A program made the position numbers and the translations under genes. Shown here piece after piece: positions 32,725 through 44,764 of a stretch of 64,000 nt of DNA. The notes beneath the pieces were generated by a model, which had not been told where the DNA came from, did not search any database, and saw only the letters and a program-made list of their open reading frames with translations. Source of the DNA: Actinomortierella ambigua (lineage: Eukaryota; Mortierellomycota; Mortierellomycetes; Mortierellales; Mortierellaceae); NCBI GenBank assembly GCA_016098155.1, contig JAAAJB010000010.1, positions 81,202-145,201 on the forward strand, read 5' to 3'. The number at the start of each line of letters is the position of its first letter. The stretch's first letter is position 1.

Positions 32725-35700
32725 ATGTCCCAAAGGCATACTCAGAGACACGAGGAAGTACGTTTCTTTGCTACATGAGCTTGAGAAACCATGGTTCGGA
32801 GAAGAGAAAAATTGTCTGACTTGCAACTCTTGTTCGTCCCATTCTCTTTTTTTTTCGGTGAAGGTGCTTCATACGGATTCGCCACCAGCGTCTCCGTCCC
32901 CACCCACTTTCAGCGCGCACACAGACTCATCGTTGAACTCGAATGGTATGATTGACAAGACCGGGCATCGAAAAACCCGCGACGCCAACAGTGTCAGCGG
33001 GTCTACTGCACCAGCCATGCAACCGAACCAGAGCCGCGAGCGCCGACCGCCAAGCACACACACTGTGGAGCCACCTCCCGTCGCCCATGCGCATGATGTG
33101 ATCTTGCAAGGTCGAAAGCGCACCTGGGGTAGCTGGATCTTCCGGCTGACGCTTGTTTGGCTTGGCTACGTCATGCTGTTTGTATGCCCCAACTTGCCCG
33201 AGAAGGAGAGCGGCTTGGTCTGCCGTGGACTACACCGAGTCCAGGAATGGATCTCCCCTCTATCGGACCCCTTGTACAACAAAGTCGACGAAACCTACCG
33301 CACTTATGGCGAACCTCTAGTTGACCAGTATGGTCGTCCTTTGGTCCAGCAAGGTCAGCAATACTATGCTGACTATGCTCAGCCAGCCTTCGAGACTGCC
33401 TCCAAGCGGACCAAAGACGCCTATGCCCAGTACGCCCATCCACATGTCGTGCGCGCCAAGGATGCCATCTACACCGATCAAGTCAAGGGCCATCTGGAGT
33501 ATGCGCAGACCAACTTCAACGCCTACTCGAAGCAGGCCCAGGCCAAGGTAGATGAGGCTCGCAAAGCGACGCAGCAGGCTACCGACCATGCGTGGCATTG
33601 GCATCACGTGCATGTGCAGCCAACCATCAATAAGGTATCCCCGCACGCCAAGGTCGCCTGGGACAGTGCCTCGCTAAGTGCCCACCGCATCTACTCGGGC
33701 GCCAGCGAGCTGTACATGAAACATATCAACCCGTTTGCGGAGCATGCGATGCTCTTGCTGGCCGAGCGTGCTGATCAGTTGTTCGGTTCCCATCTGGTCA
33801 AACAGCTGAACAGCAGGAAGAAGAAGCAAGGACCGATGGACAAGATCTATCAACAGTCGGACAAGATCAAGCACCAGACCGCGGAGCAGGCCAAAGGTCT
33901 GAAGGGTTGGTGGCGCAAGAAGACGGCCGCGGTCCAGCAGGCGACCAGCGACTACGCCGAGAGTGCCCAGAAGATGGCTGGCCAATTCTCTGATTCGATC
34001 CAAGAACGCTCTGCCGAGTGGGTAGCTTCTGTGAAGGGCATGGCCGGTAGTGCCAAGGACGCTGCCGAGCACGTCAAGGAAGAGACGGAGAAGCAGGCCG
34101 CCTCGGCCAAGGAAAGCATGGAGGCAGCCAACAAGGGCGCGCAGGAGAAGGCCAAACAAGTGGTCGATCACGTCAGCGAGGCTGTCTCCCAGACGGTACA
34201 AGAGGCCCAGAAGATGGCAACTGATACACTCCACAATGTCGAGCACGCAGCGGGCGAGGCCGGACGGAAGGTGATGGAGAAGGCCCATGACGCGGAGGAG
34301 GCCGTCAAGGGCACCTTTAACTCAAAGACGGACGAGATCAAGCATATGGCCGGCAAGGCTCAACGGGATGCGCAAGAGGCCGTCGAGGAGGCCCAGAAGC
34401 GTGTCGAGCATGCAGCGGAGCAGGTCCGGAAGCAAGGCTCGGAGACAGTCCATCACGTCAAAGAGAAGGTCGAGAAAACATCGGACCAGCTGAAGCACGA
34501 CGCCGAAGACCTTCGGGCCAAGGCCACAGACACTCTCAAGGATGCGCATGCCCAGGCAGCGAAGAAGGCGGGCGAGACGGCGCAGCACGTTCGAGAGAAG
34601 TCCAATGAGGCCAAGGAGAATGTCCAGCACAAGTACGAGGATATCAAGGGCGCTGCCTCGGAGCAACGCCACAATGTCGAGAAGCAGGTGAAGAAAGCTC
34701 AGGAGGCTGCTCAAGACCATGCCAAGGACGCGAAGGAGCGCTTCGAGGAGATGTTCTCGTACGGCAAGGACACGGCTGAGCAGTTTGTCATGGACGCCAC
34801 CAGAGCTAAAGATCAGGCGATCAAGGACACGACGAAGAAGCTAGGAAACGCCAAAGAGAACGCAGCGACCTCGCTGAAGGCGTTGCTGGCCGGCATCGAG
34901 GCGACCTTTGGTCACTTCCGTACGCTTGAGGATAACGTGACCAAGGACGTGTGGGACAGGCTGCTTTCGGCGATCGAGGAGCACAAGACTAAGGTCATGA
35001 AGGGCGTCAAGGATGTTGAGGAGACGAATGCCAAGACATACCGTGAATTTGAGGATTTCATCAAGAAGTGGTCAACAGACGCCTCGGGCACCGTTGAGGA
35101 TCGTTTGCTCCAACTGCGCCAGCAAGCCGACAAGGTCGTTGTCGAGATCGGACACCGCACCGCGAAGAAGCAGCAAGAGGGACAGGGCAAGATCGAGACG
35201 CTGACTCACAATGTCGAGACGTATGCGAATGGCCTGCGCGACTTTTTGTTGGATCGGCTGGCGGCGGCGAAGGAGACGGCGCAGGTGGAGTTCAACATCT
35301 TTAAGGATACGAGCAGCCGCAAGGACAAGGTGACTGCCGAGAACAAGTTGCTCAGTTTGGAGAAGCAGGGCCGCAAGAAGGTCGAGGATGCTGGTGCAGA
35401 TGTCTCCAAGAAGGCCCATCAGTTGCTCGAGGAAGTGCAGAAGCTTTGGGACGTCTCGGGACAGCAGACCAAGGATTTGACTCAGAAGGTGCGGACGCAA
35501 TCGCTCAAGGCTGGTGAACAGGCCAAGAAGGCGAGTGAGCAGGCCAAGAAGGCTGGTGAGCAGGCCAAGAAGGCTGCGGCGGGCGCGGGAGAGTCGGTGA
35601 AGAACAAGGCCAAGGAGGCGACTAACAAGGTCGAATCGGTCGTTGAGGATGCGACTCAGAAGAAGAAGCAGCCTACCAAAAAAGAAGCCATCAAGGGCAA

Positions 35701-35905
35701 GGTCGAAGAGGCTTCTGAGAAAATGCAGTTCACTGTGAAGGAGGCGGCTGGGCGTGTCCAGGAGAACGTCAAGAAGGTATTGACCCCTGGCGAGAACGAT
35801 TCCTCGCAAAAGAGCGACCCGTCCTACTTCGACAACGTTCAAGAGCCAAATGTGAAGGTGGCCTATGAGGAGCCAAGGTCGGGACATCGCCACCAACGCC
35901 ACTAA
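32725..35905 (+). CDS. Membrane-anchored amphipathic-repeat (apolipoprotein/LEA-like) protein
   Basis: I do not recognise a named family. A tiny exon (32725-32757, 11 residues) joins 32864-35905, giving 1024 residues. After a disordered Ser/Pro/Thr-rich N-terminus there is one hydrophobic segment (about residues 102-119, WIFRLTLVWLGYVMLFVC). Next come Tyr/Pro/Gln-spaced repeats of the YADYAQPAFE and YAQYAHPHV type (about 150-260). The remaining roughly 750 residues are continuous charged amphipathic helix with Ala, Lys, Glu and Gln in 11-residue-like periods (KEETEKQAASAKESMEAA, for example). Such repeats are typical of apolipoprotein, perilipin or LEA proteins that coat lipid or membranes. 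A likely role is on the ER, lipid-droplet or plasma-membrane surface (inference). Cysteines are almost absent. Confidence 0.6.
35513..35575 (+). repeat. Three 21-bp repeats encoding (G/S)EQAKKA
   Basis: Near-perfect head-to-tail copies within the amphipathic-repeat gene, showing recent expansion of the 7-residue unit. Confidence 0.9.
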
Positions 35906-36055
35906 TCAACAAATAGCACACAAAAAACACGATCAAAATAGATGGTCACATCTTTTCACAAACCATCTCCCCGCACATGTGTAAATAGTTTTTTCAGTTG
36001 CAATGAATACGATTTCTATCCAGTGTTACAGTACATGTATTTGCATTTTTTTTCT

Positions 36056-39000
36056 CTAGGGTCTGGACTTTGTTGTGCCCACCACTGGCAGCATTGGCTT
36101 GAATGACGACGACGAAGAAGATGTGACGATAGCCTTGGCAGCAGTGAAGATGGGTGAGCCTGCATCCTCGTCGCTGCCAGTCCACCTGGACTTTCCTTCC
36201 GCCACAAGCGAAATGTTGCGCGGTGTTAGCGCGGGACGTAGCGGGACTACTGATTTCAGACTATTGGAGCCATTGTCGCTGCCGCCGCTGTTGCTACCGC
36301 TCCAACTTACGGTACCGCTACTACTGCCATGGGCGATCGCGCTCAAATTGTCGGTAGAACCTTTGTCCTGGACAGGGATGCTTCTAGGTAGCGGTGGGAC
36401 AGGTGGGATGATGCCGTCCTTGGTGAACGAGACGGCGGTCGTGACAATGGCACTAGAGTCCAAGGAGGCGCGGCGCGAGCGGGAAGAAGCTGACGAAGAT
36501 CTGCGAACCAAGCAAGGGGACGATGAAGATGGCGATAATGATGATGATGACGGAGAATGGTGCTCCTCTTGGCTAGCCGATCCCAGTGAAATGCTGGTGT
36601 TGGTACGAGGGAAGGAAGGGCGCCCGACGACGGTCCCGGCCAGCGACGAACTGACACCGCTGATGGATTGCTGTTGTACCTGATGCTTGGAAAGTCGCTT
36701 ATTGACTTTCCGTTGAGCATCCGTCTCGGTCGAACTGGTCGCTGTGAACGAGGACGAAGAGGACGAGTAGTAGAAAGAACTGGCCGCGCCGACGGCCAGG
36801 GCGGCCAGCGAAGCTCGCGACCGTGGTTGAGAGTGCGACCGCGACCGTGGGCCGCTATGTGCTGTGGCGACACGACTGCGGCCACTACGACCCCTTGTGG
36901 ATGACGACGAACCGACTTGCTGCTCCTTTCCATCAGGGGATGGAGAATCGCGTGGTGAGTTATTCAGCGAAAGAGAGGAAGGTGTGTAAGGGAAGAGTGC
37001 CGGTGAGTTCGGAAGACTTGGTGGAGACGTCGGAGGTAGCTTGGGCGATGCTGGTGCCGAGTGCGTCGGAGTGATGTAGGCCGAAGGGATATACTGGAAG
37101 ACAGGCGATGGGGACGGCACCGGGGATCCGTACATCGACAGAGTATTAGAAGGCATGATTGACATGCGACGCTGCCGAGGGGTTGGACATTCCACGCCGT
37201 TGCTAGTGCCGTTACTGCTGCTGCTACCGATTGTGTTGTCCAGCACCGATGGGGGCATGGTGAGCGATACAAAAGAACCATTGGCGGAAGGCGTCGAAAA
37301 GGCCTGTTTAGCGGGACCCAGGAAAGGCGTCGATGGTGTCGACTTTGAGGTTGATGAACCAGGCATGGGCATATCAGCAGATGGAATGAACGACATGGTT
37401 CTGGACTTGAGATTGCCGTAGCTCACGCTGTTGCGAGGCTTATGGTCTTTAGATTCATGCATGCTGGCGCGGCTGGAACGGGTGGGCACGGCTGAAGTCG
37501 ACTTGCGGTTCTCTAGTTTTGGGCGAGTCTGTGGCGCGAGATTGCTTGTGGTAGTTTCCGTCAATTGAACTGGCGACAAGATGAGTGTCTCTACCGAGGC
37601 AAACTCTTCGGGGACTTTGGGCCGTTGCGTGAATGGGACAATGCCTAGATTCTCGAGCTGCTCACTATCGAGCCACCACTGGGAGCCCTTATCGACCCGG
37701 GGGGTCGAAGACAGGCCGAGCGGATGAACCACCAAACAATCTTCATCCGGCTGCAGTTCATCTGAAACGTAATCGGACGTCGTGGACTTGGAGGACGTGG
37801 ACGTCGCCGAGCCATCCGAATCCACTGAAGAGGCCGACCCTACTGAGATTGTCGATACGCGTCGCCTCCGGGCAGCAGGTTGACCCAACTTGGGCTGGGA
37901 TCGTCTGTCGCCGACTGAGATTTGCCGTGCAAGATTGAGCGAAAGATAGGTTGCCGGCTCTGAGGTCGATAGTCGCCCTCTGACTGCCACTGTGATCTCA
38001 GGATCGTCCAATGCCATCGCCGCGGCGCGATACTCGGCTGAGGCCCTGGGAGACAAGCTGGTGTCGGCGTCCATGTCTTCATGGGCCGTTCTGAATGTTT
38101 TTGCGTCTTCATTATCTTGGTCGTCGTCCACGTATACAATTTGAATCGGAGGTTGGTGCAACTGCAATTGGAGTTGAGGTGGCCGATCGTAGTCATTGTC
38201 GCTCTGGTTGCTCATGTCGGTATCCAGCTGAGAAGTCTCGTCATCCGTGAGGTCGTTGAAGAAGTAATCGTGCGACCACTGCTTCTCCTTCATGTCGTGT
38301 TGATCGCCACCATTGTCGTCATCATGATCATCTTTCAGATGCTCCTCCACCACAGCTGCTCCCTCTTCGACCGGTTGGTGATTTTCTCCTTCTTCAGCTG
38401 CCTTGGAAGCATCGGCGCGAGGACCACCCCACGTTCGCTCGTTGGCAGTCCAGACTCCGTAGACCAGTAGAAACCAGCTAACGATAGGGCCGATGATGAA
38501 CATGATTGGATACAGCCAAGCCTTTCTTCGCCCCAGCCAGATGCCGTAGGTGAGCATAAGCATCCAGTTGGTAAGGAAGTAGACACCCAGCAAACTCAAC
38601 CACACCCATGACATGTTTTGGGTACCTGTGATGACTGCCACGATGATGAGGTACGCAATCATAGACGTTCTAATTGTATGCAAACAATAAGAAAAAAGTA
38701 TCATTGGGAGTTAGAGCGGAGGACGCCGTGGATATGAAATGCTCCGTACCAGTCGAGAGCCAAACATCGCGATTTTTTTAGATAGCAAGCGAATACCCAA
38801 ACACAATGTTCTGCAGCATGCGGAATGCCAGGAGAAAGGGATACTTGCGCCACATCAGAGGGTCAGAGAGCAGCGATGACTCGTTGGTGATGAAGCCTAG
38901 GAACCATCTCCGTCTTTGCTTGAGCAGGTTGCGCCACTCCATGACCGGCTCGGTTTTGCAGGTTGCACGATGACAAAACTGGATCATCTTGGGCCGCTTG

Positions 39001-40356
39001 GCGCCAGCCATGAGCAGATGAGTTAGATAGCGATCCTCGCCGAGATGAGAGCGTCCAAAATCCCACAAGTCCTTGGCATCGCGCTCGGCGAAATACTCGT
39101 CAGAACTCTTGAGAAAGGCCGAATATCTGAACATCGTCAGGGCGCCTGGGAGACAAATGACACCGCCGACAGCCGACTCGATAGCACGGCCAAAGAACTG
39201 GCCATGGACATACTCCATATCTTGTAGCAGAGCAATGAACGACATATTTTGTTTTGTTGTCACGGTAATGACACCTGTCATACCAAGCATGTCTTTGCGT
39301 GAACCCGGCTTGAGCTCCATCTCCCACATGAAGTTGCCGAGCGTGGCCGAGTGCAAGAGTATGTCCGAGTCGATGAACAGTACAAAGAGGTGATCTGTCT
39401 TTTCTGGGTAGTCCTTGTAGATGGTTCCGATCAAGGCAAATGTCTTCTTCTGAGTTAGACGCTTGCCACCGTGGGGGAACCGCGACACGGTAATCTGCAC
39501 GCCACGGTAGTACAGATCAATCACAGGGGGGTAGTGCTCGCTCTCAGGAACGCCAAGACTGGCAATCAAAGCCAGGTACAACTCCGAGACGGCGTCGTTG
39601 TCAAACGATATGAAGATGTGGACGTGCTCCTTCGGGTACTCGCCATCAATGACTGAGCAGATGGCAACATGAAGGATCTCGGGCAATTCGTTGTAAACAG
39701 GCATGACAATAAGCACCTATGGCGTTTGTGCAACACATGTATCGCATGGTGAATAGGAAGTTGGGGAGGTTAGGGCGCCGTGAGGTGAAGGATGGGACAG
39801 GAGAAAATGAAGGTCAGTCAACCCAAGCTCTATGCTTCTGCTGAGGGCACAGTGTGTCGATCAGCTTAAGGGATCATCACCTTACCCTTGGAAAGCTAGC
39901 TGTATCTCGAATGGATTCAAGGCGCTCCTTCATGTTACTCGGAGCCGTGATAAGCTGCTGAATACTGATGAATGAGGGGACGATGAGCAGGATCAAGACC
40001 AGACTAAATGCGACATAGACACTGGCCTGCCGAAGTCCATCCGGTAACAGGGCATCGCTCTGATAATGAGGGACCGGGACCAAAGACAGCATGCCAAACA
40101 GGAAGATGGCTCTCAGCAACCACCACAAGACCATGATGAATAGGCTAAGGCATCGCTCACCCCACCGCCTGGCCTTTTGGTGCACCTTGATAAATGCGTA
40201 CGAGACAGCACCTGTAAAGGCAAATATCTCAGCAAACGCCATCAGAGCTAGGATGGCGCCGATGGCGACGTATGTAATCTGCGCTGGCGTCCATGGCGGG
40301 ATTTCCACAGGAAATGTCGATCCCAGAAAGTCGTGTCCATCTTCAGTCGCGTTCAT
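36056..40356 (-). CDS. Chitin-synthase-like GT2 with very long Ser-rich tail
   Basis: Integral-membrane family-2 glycosyltransferase, chitin synthase type. Exons 40356-39886, 39716-38797 and 38669-36056 give 1334 residues. Three N-terminal transmembrane segments precede the catalytic domain: VLIVMPVYNELPE, LFIDSDILLHSA (Asp pair), GVICLPGALTMFRY, GEDRYLTHLL (EDR) and QRRRWFLG (QxxRW). Further membrane helices and the WGGPRAD motif follow. The wording matches the Pfam Chitin_synth_2-type domain; the class within the family was not resolved. Residues from about 575 to the end form a disordered tail of roughly 750 residues, very rich in Ser, Pro and Thr, with acidic patches at its start and many potential phosphosites. 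The intron 2 donor is weak (GTATTC), but it is needed for frame and makes a sensible junction. Confidence 0.85.
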
Positions 40357-43300
40357 GGGAGATGGAAGAAGGAAGATGGTACCAAAAACTTAAAAAATCG
40401 GATATGAAGCGCAACACTATATAGGAATAATGGATGGGCAAATCTCTTGCAAGACCAAAGTAGCCCTTCTGAGTGAGTGGCACTTTGTGTACAAAAGGTT
40501 CGGCAAACTGTTTCGACGTTTGGGGGGTTGTGGAACGATGAGCCGAGGGAGAAAGTGAAAAGGAAGGCTTGGAGGACGAAGAAATCGATCCAACAAGAGA
40601 TGTAGTGGGGTTCTCGGGGCAGTGGGGATGAGATCGTTGAGAATAAGGGAGTGTCAATGAAGGAACGGGACACTTTTCTCTCCCTGTTGTAGGAAGAAAC
40701 TGACGAAAAGAGTGAATTATGGGTGGTAGCGTACAACTCTAGTTCGACTAGAGGAGTAATGGTGGTGGTGTACTGGGGATGAGGGTAGCGATTTGAGGAC
40801 TTTTTTGTGTTCCTGGTAGAAGAGATACCAAAGCAGAGAAAAGCGTTATTAGGAGGGAAAAAAGTGGAGTCAACAGACGAGGAATGTAGTTGACAAAGGA
40901 GTAAGAAGCCTTCTCTCCAGTCGAAACGAGTCAGTGAGAGTCGGAGAGGAGAATCGATCAGCACGATTGTGCAAAATGGCAGGAGACAACAGCGAAGTGT
41001 GAAGAAGTTATCGCAGGGACACAGGGATCAGGTTAATATACGACGAGCATAGACGTGGTTTCAAAAATAGAAGCATAGTTACTCTTGCAGTGGATCTCAA
41101 TGGTGTCGCAGAACAGAGGGAGAGGGGCGGAGGAGGAAGGAAGAGGCACGCTCTGGTCTTTCGAAGGGGGTGGGTGGGGTGGGGAGAGAAGAATAGGGGG
41201 GGGGGTTGCATCGATCAGTCCACACCAACGACTGCAATGTGAGAGCGAGTAAGAGCAAGTGCGATAGGCACGACACGCGGCTGCCAACGGTCGAGGTCCA
41301 AGGAGTCTGAATACAGTCGCCAAAGATCCCACCATGACCTTGCGTTGATAATGCGTGTGGTTAGAACCACAGCCAGAGGGCTAAAAAGAAGACATCGGGT
41401 CGGAGAGCCACCCTGTTACCGATGGAAGCAGAAATAAGTCTGGACTTTCAAGTCAATGGGGAGGGGTTGCGAGGGGGTCGACATTCCAGCTGTTCACTTT
41501 CGGAACAGTCTTCGCACTCCAATGGGAGTGATCGCAATGTTATTCTCAGCGCAGTTTGTGGAAATGTACAGGAACCAGGTACGACCCAGCGCTTAATGGC
41601 GGCCAACTCTTTGAAGCATAGAGGGGTCACAGTCCTGATTAGCTCTATAATAGCAACTCTCCATTGGTACCCCAAAAAACGTCTTGATTTGGTTTGCGGC
41701 AGCCATGGAGCAACCATAAATTCAGAGAAAGGGATCGTGCCAATTTATTATACACACTTTTCTCGGGTGCACCCCAAACTAAGGATGGCCACCATTGTTG
41801 AGGGGAGACACACCGACGAGAAAATACTTCTTCTGCTCTTCGGATGTTGTAGATGGCGAATGAAAAAAAAGGGAGGAAAGGGGAGGGATGCTTCAAACAC
41901 CTGTGCGTGGTCCCTGGTCCCCTTTTTGTTGGATCAAGGGTTGCTCTCCTAGATTGCAAGGGATTTCAACCGCCCTCGCTTTCGCCCTGCACCAAGCTCC
42001 TATTTTTTTTATTGCTCTGATGCACCAGCGAGACTACCAACAGTCTTCCCAGATGAAATGCAACTTCTCATCGTCCTTTTCTTAACCTGACCCTCTGACT
42101 TTCCCTCTGCCCCCTCTTTATCCCTTCTCCTACCTTCTCCACTCTCGCACAACTTGCAGCGGTGGGTTGAATGAAAATCATTACTCCATAATTGCTCAGG
42201 AGTTTCTTTGCAACGTGGAGTGGGAGGGGGTGGAACGTGTATATATGCTACGCATAAAACGGGGGGAGAGGTGAGCAGCCGTTGGCACTTTAATCTTGCC
42301 TCAGGAGGGACGCATGGGGTGTCTGTCCAGACCCCAATTTTCGTGGATAAACACACTTAAGATTTTACGAGGCCGCAGTGAACTGCTCACAAAACTCACA
42401 GTGTCCACATTTGCTTGTTGAATCGTATAGATCGGGAGAACCAGTTTGGCAAATTCGCATTGTAAAGTACTGTGACAGGTAGCACTTGTATAATCTATTC
42501 TCCAGTACTTTTCTAGTTTGGCTTAAGATTGCATGTCCATCACGACTCCGATGCCCACCGTCCGTCGTGAAGCCAATTAGAAAAAGGGTGCTGCAGAAAA
42601 TGGTGTCCACTGAGAGAGCGTACGAGCAATGACAAGGAAGATACAGCAACTGGCGGTGTTGACCACGTTGCCCGAACCGTCTGCCCCTTCCTTCCCAGTC
42701 TGCTCTTTGTCGCTTTCCAACGTTCGCGCCTCGAGGGGCTCTTGGCCAGAGTTGTAGTTGTGTGGTTCTTCAAGGACGGACCACTTATTCCTTCCCCTGT
42801 ATGCTGAATGCTGAACGGCTCTGGTTCTGGGTCCCTATTCACTTTGGAGTAAATATGCAGGCACAGTTGCGCTCGTGAATCCACTCAAGAGCACGTTACC
42901 AAAAGAATGTTCTGTCTTCAAGCGTCTAAAAATGGCATTCGAGACATCGAAGTTCCGCGAGGCTATGGATGTCGACAGCAACTGCTCACCAGGGTGCTGT
43001 TCAGTATTTGGGGGTTGCACAAGATTTGTGCATGCCACAGTAGTGGTGATACCCCCTCTCTTGAGGCTGGAATGTTTATCCTATGGTGGCTTTCGAGCAC
43101 ACAAAGTGCGCAACAAGTAGCATGTATTTCTAAACCAAATGCCGTATCATGGATGTAAAGCTGCCGTTTTCTTAAAGATAATCCCACCGGTATCCTTGAC
43201 CGTTCATTATGGGCTGCCACGTACGTTCTTTTCACGCCATTCCATCTTCTCGTTCTGATTTACATCGTGGTTAAGTGTCAGTGGGTTGAACTACATAAGG

Positions 43301-43759
43301 TTGATTGACACTCCAATTATGCATGTCATGCACTGAGAACTTGGTTTCTGAGAATGGTATGTGCTCACCTACTGTACTTCCACCAATGCCAGGTGATACA
43401 GTCTTCGTGACCATCTCCAGTGTTCTGTAATGAACGCCGCCACACTTCGCCAGCGGGTTGCATACAGAGCCCGAGGCCTTACAAAGTAGCTTCGGTTCAG
43501 AGCCGCTGTTTCTCGACCATTCCTTTCCCGTTCGATATCCTTTCCAACTGTACACCGATTTATGCATAGAGTTTGTTCTAATGGGTATTTTTGTTTGGCG
43601 GCCTCCATGCTTCCTAACTTCGTACAATTCGTCTCTGTAGTCTTTGCACGTGGGTATCGCGAGAGAGACTATCGACACGGCCGAGTGCTTTCTTCGAAGA
43701 AAGAAGAAAAAAAGGGTCTCTTCGGGGTAAATGTTTGTGCCTGATCAAATTTAGATCCT

Positions 43760-43789
43760 CCCCCTTGGACAAAAAATAAGCCAAGGGGG
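43760..43789. repeat. Perfect inverted repeat, 9-bp stem, 12-nt loop
   Basis: CCCCCTTGG at 43760-43768 pairs with CCAAGGGGG at 43781-43789. There is no adjacent gene end. It may be chance in this C/G-run-rich DNA. Confidence 0.8.
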
Positions 43790-44639
43790 AAGGGGGTCAA
43801 ATGATTTTGAGAAGGAGCCTTCTCTGCACGGGCACGTAGGGCAACACCGTTTCTTAATACAACTTCCAAAGGCAGGGGCATCTCCACCAGCTCTCCTTGT
43901 ATAATAATAAAGAGAAAGAGAGAGAGAGAAAGAGAGAGAGGAAAGGACGCAAGATCGATCTGCCTCAGGGTGGCTATTCGTCTTCGTCTTTTTCAGAAAT
44001 TTACCAAGCGGGACATCTATTGTTGCGAAATGCCAGGCCGATTCGGTCTGTTGCTCACCACGGTTTGCCTTCAACCTCCCGTTGGCTGTTGCATGCTCGT
44101 GAAATGATTGTACCGATCGTTTTCCCGCCGCACCCTTCGACGAAAAAATAAAGCAGTGCCGTTGGGTCGGAAGCCCACTTGAGATATCATCACTCTTCGC
44201 TGTGGTCGACAGTTCTTCCGTCCGGTGGGCCTCTTGGTAGTTCCGACTTTGTTTTTGCTGGCCGTACTCTTGGTGGCGAAGTGACGCCCTGCATGCGGGG
44301 TAGCTTGGACTCCTACCTGGCAATCCCTCCTCCTCAAACAAGGGTTCATCTATTTTTTCTCAGTTTTTTTTGAGCGTAGCGTGCCACCCTCATGGACCAT
44401 TTCGTTTACAAATAAATATCCAACATCTCCTCCCATTTTTTCCTCACCACCTTCTCTCGCTTCAACCAATCCTTTCTCCTCGTCTTCTCCTCGCCCCTTT
44501 CCTTTGTTTGTATCGACTGGCATTTCCCTGTGGATGACTACACTCTCTTCCGCTTGTCTTTAACTGTCGATTCCCCTTCCAGCACCTCTGCCGTTGCCAC
44601 TCTCCCCACCCTCCTGACCTCTTCCCTTTTCGTTCTCCA

Positions 44640-44694
44640 CCCCCCCCCCCCCCCACCCCCCCCCTCCTTTTCCTCTCCCACCCCCCCCCCCCCC
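44640..44694. repeat. Three long C-runs upstream of the deacetylase
   Basis: Runs of about 15, 9 and 14 consecutive C, separated by short A/T-containing spacers, 70-125 bp before the start codon at 44765. The complementary strand is G-rich and could form G-quadruplexes, and this strand i-motifs. The exact run lengths are uncertain because homopolymers are error-prone. Confidence 0.8.
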
Positions 44695-44764
44695 GAACTA
44701 CCACCACTTTCGTATCGCTCTTCACTCGACTAAACCATCCGTCGATCCTACCCCCATCCTCGCA

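Larger units (their letters stand above)
40357..44764. other. 4.4-kb region without a recognisable gene
   Basis: Divergent region between the chitin-synthase-like gene and the deacetylase. Frames at 41422-41952 (+, 176 codons), 40353-40964 (-), 43271-43678 (-, 135 codons) and 43751-44341 (-) show no known motif and I would not call them genes without transcript data. It contains a 9-bp-stem hairpin at 43760-43789, a GA repeat at about 43908-43942 and C-runs at 44640-44694. Confidence 0.45.

Noticed and set aside
33674..34720. Minus-strand Leu-rich frames of 132-204 codons
   Set aside because: Shadows of the same amphipathic repeats, looking falsely like membrane proteins.
35072..35902. 276-codon minus-strand frame opposite the amphipathic-repeat gene
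   Set aside because: Leu/Arg/Asp-rich shadow produced by the Lys/Glu/Ala codon bias of the real gene; no motif.
41422..41952. 176-codon plus-strand ORF
   Set aside because: No known motif, mixed composition and a poly-Lys/Gly stretch; not supported without transcripts.
43271..43678. 135-codon minus-strand ORF
   Set aside because: No recognisable motif and no splice partner found; could be chance.
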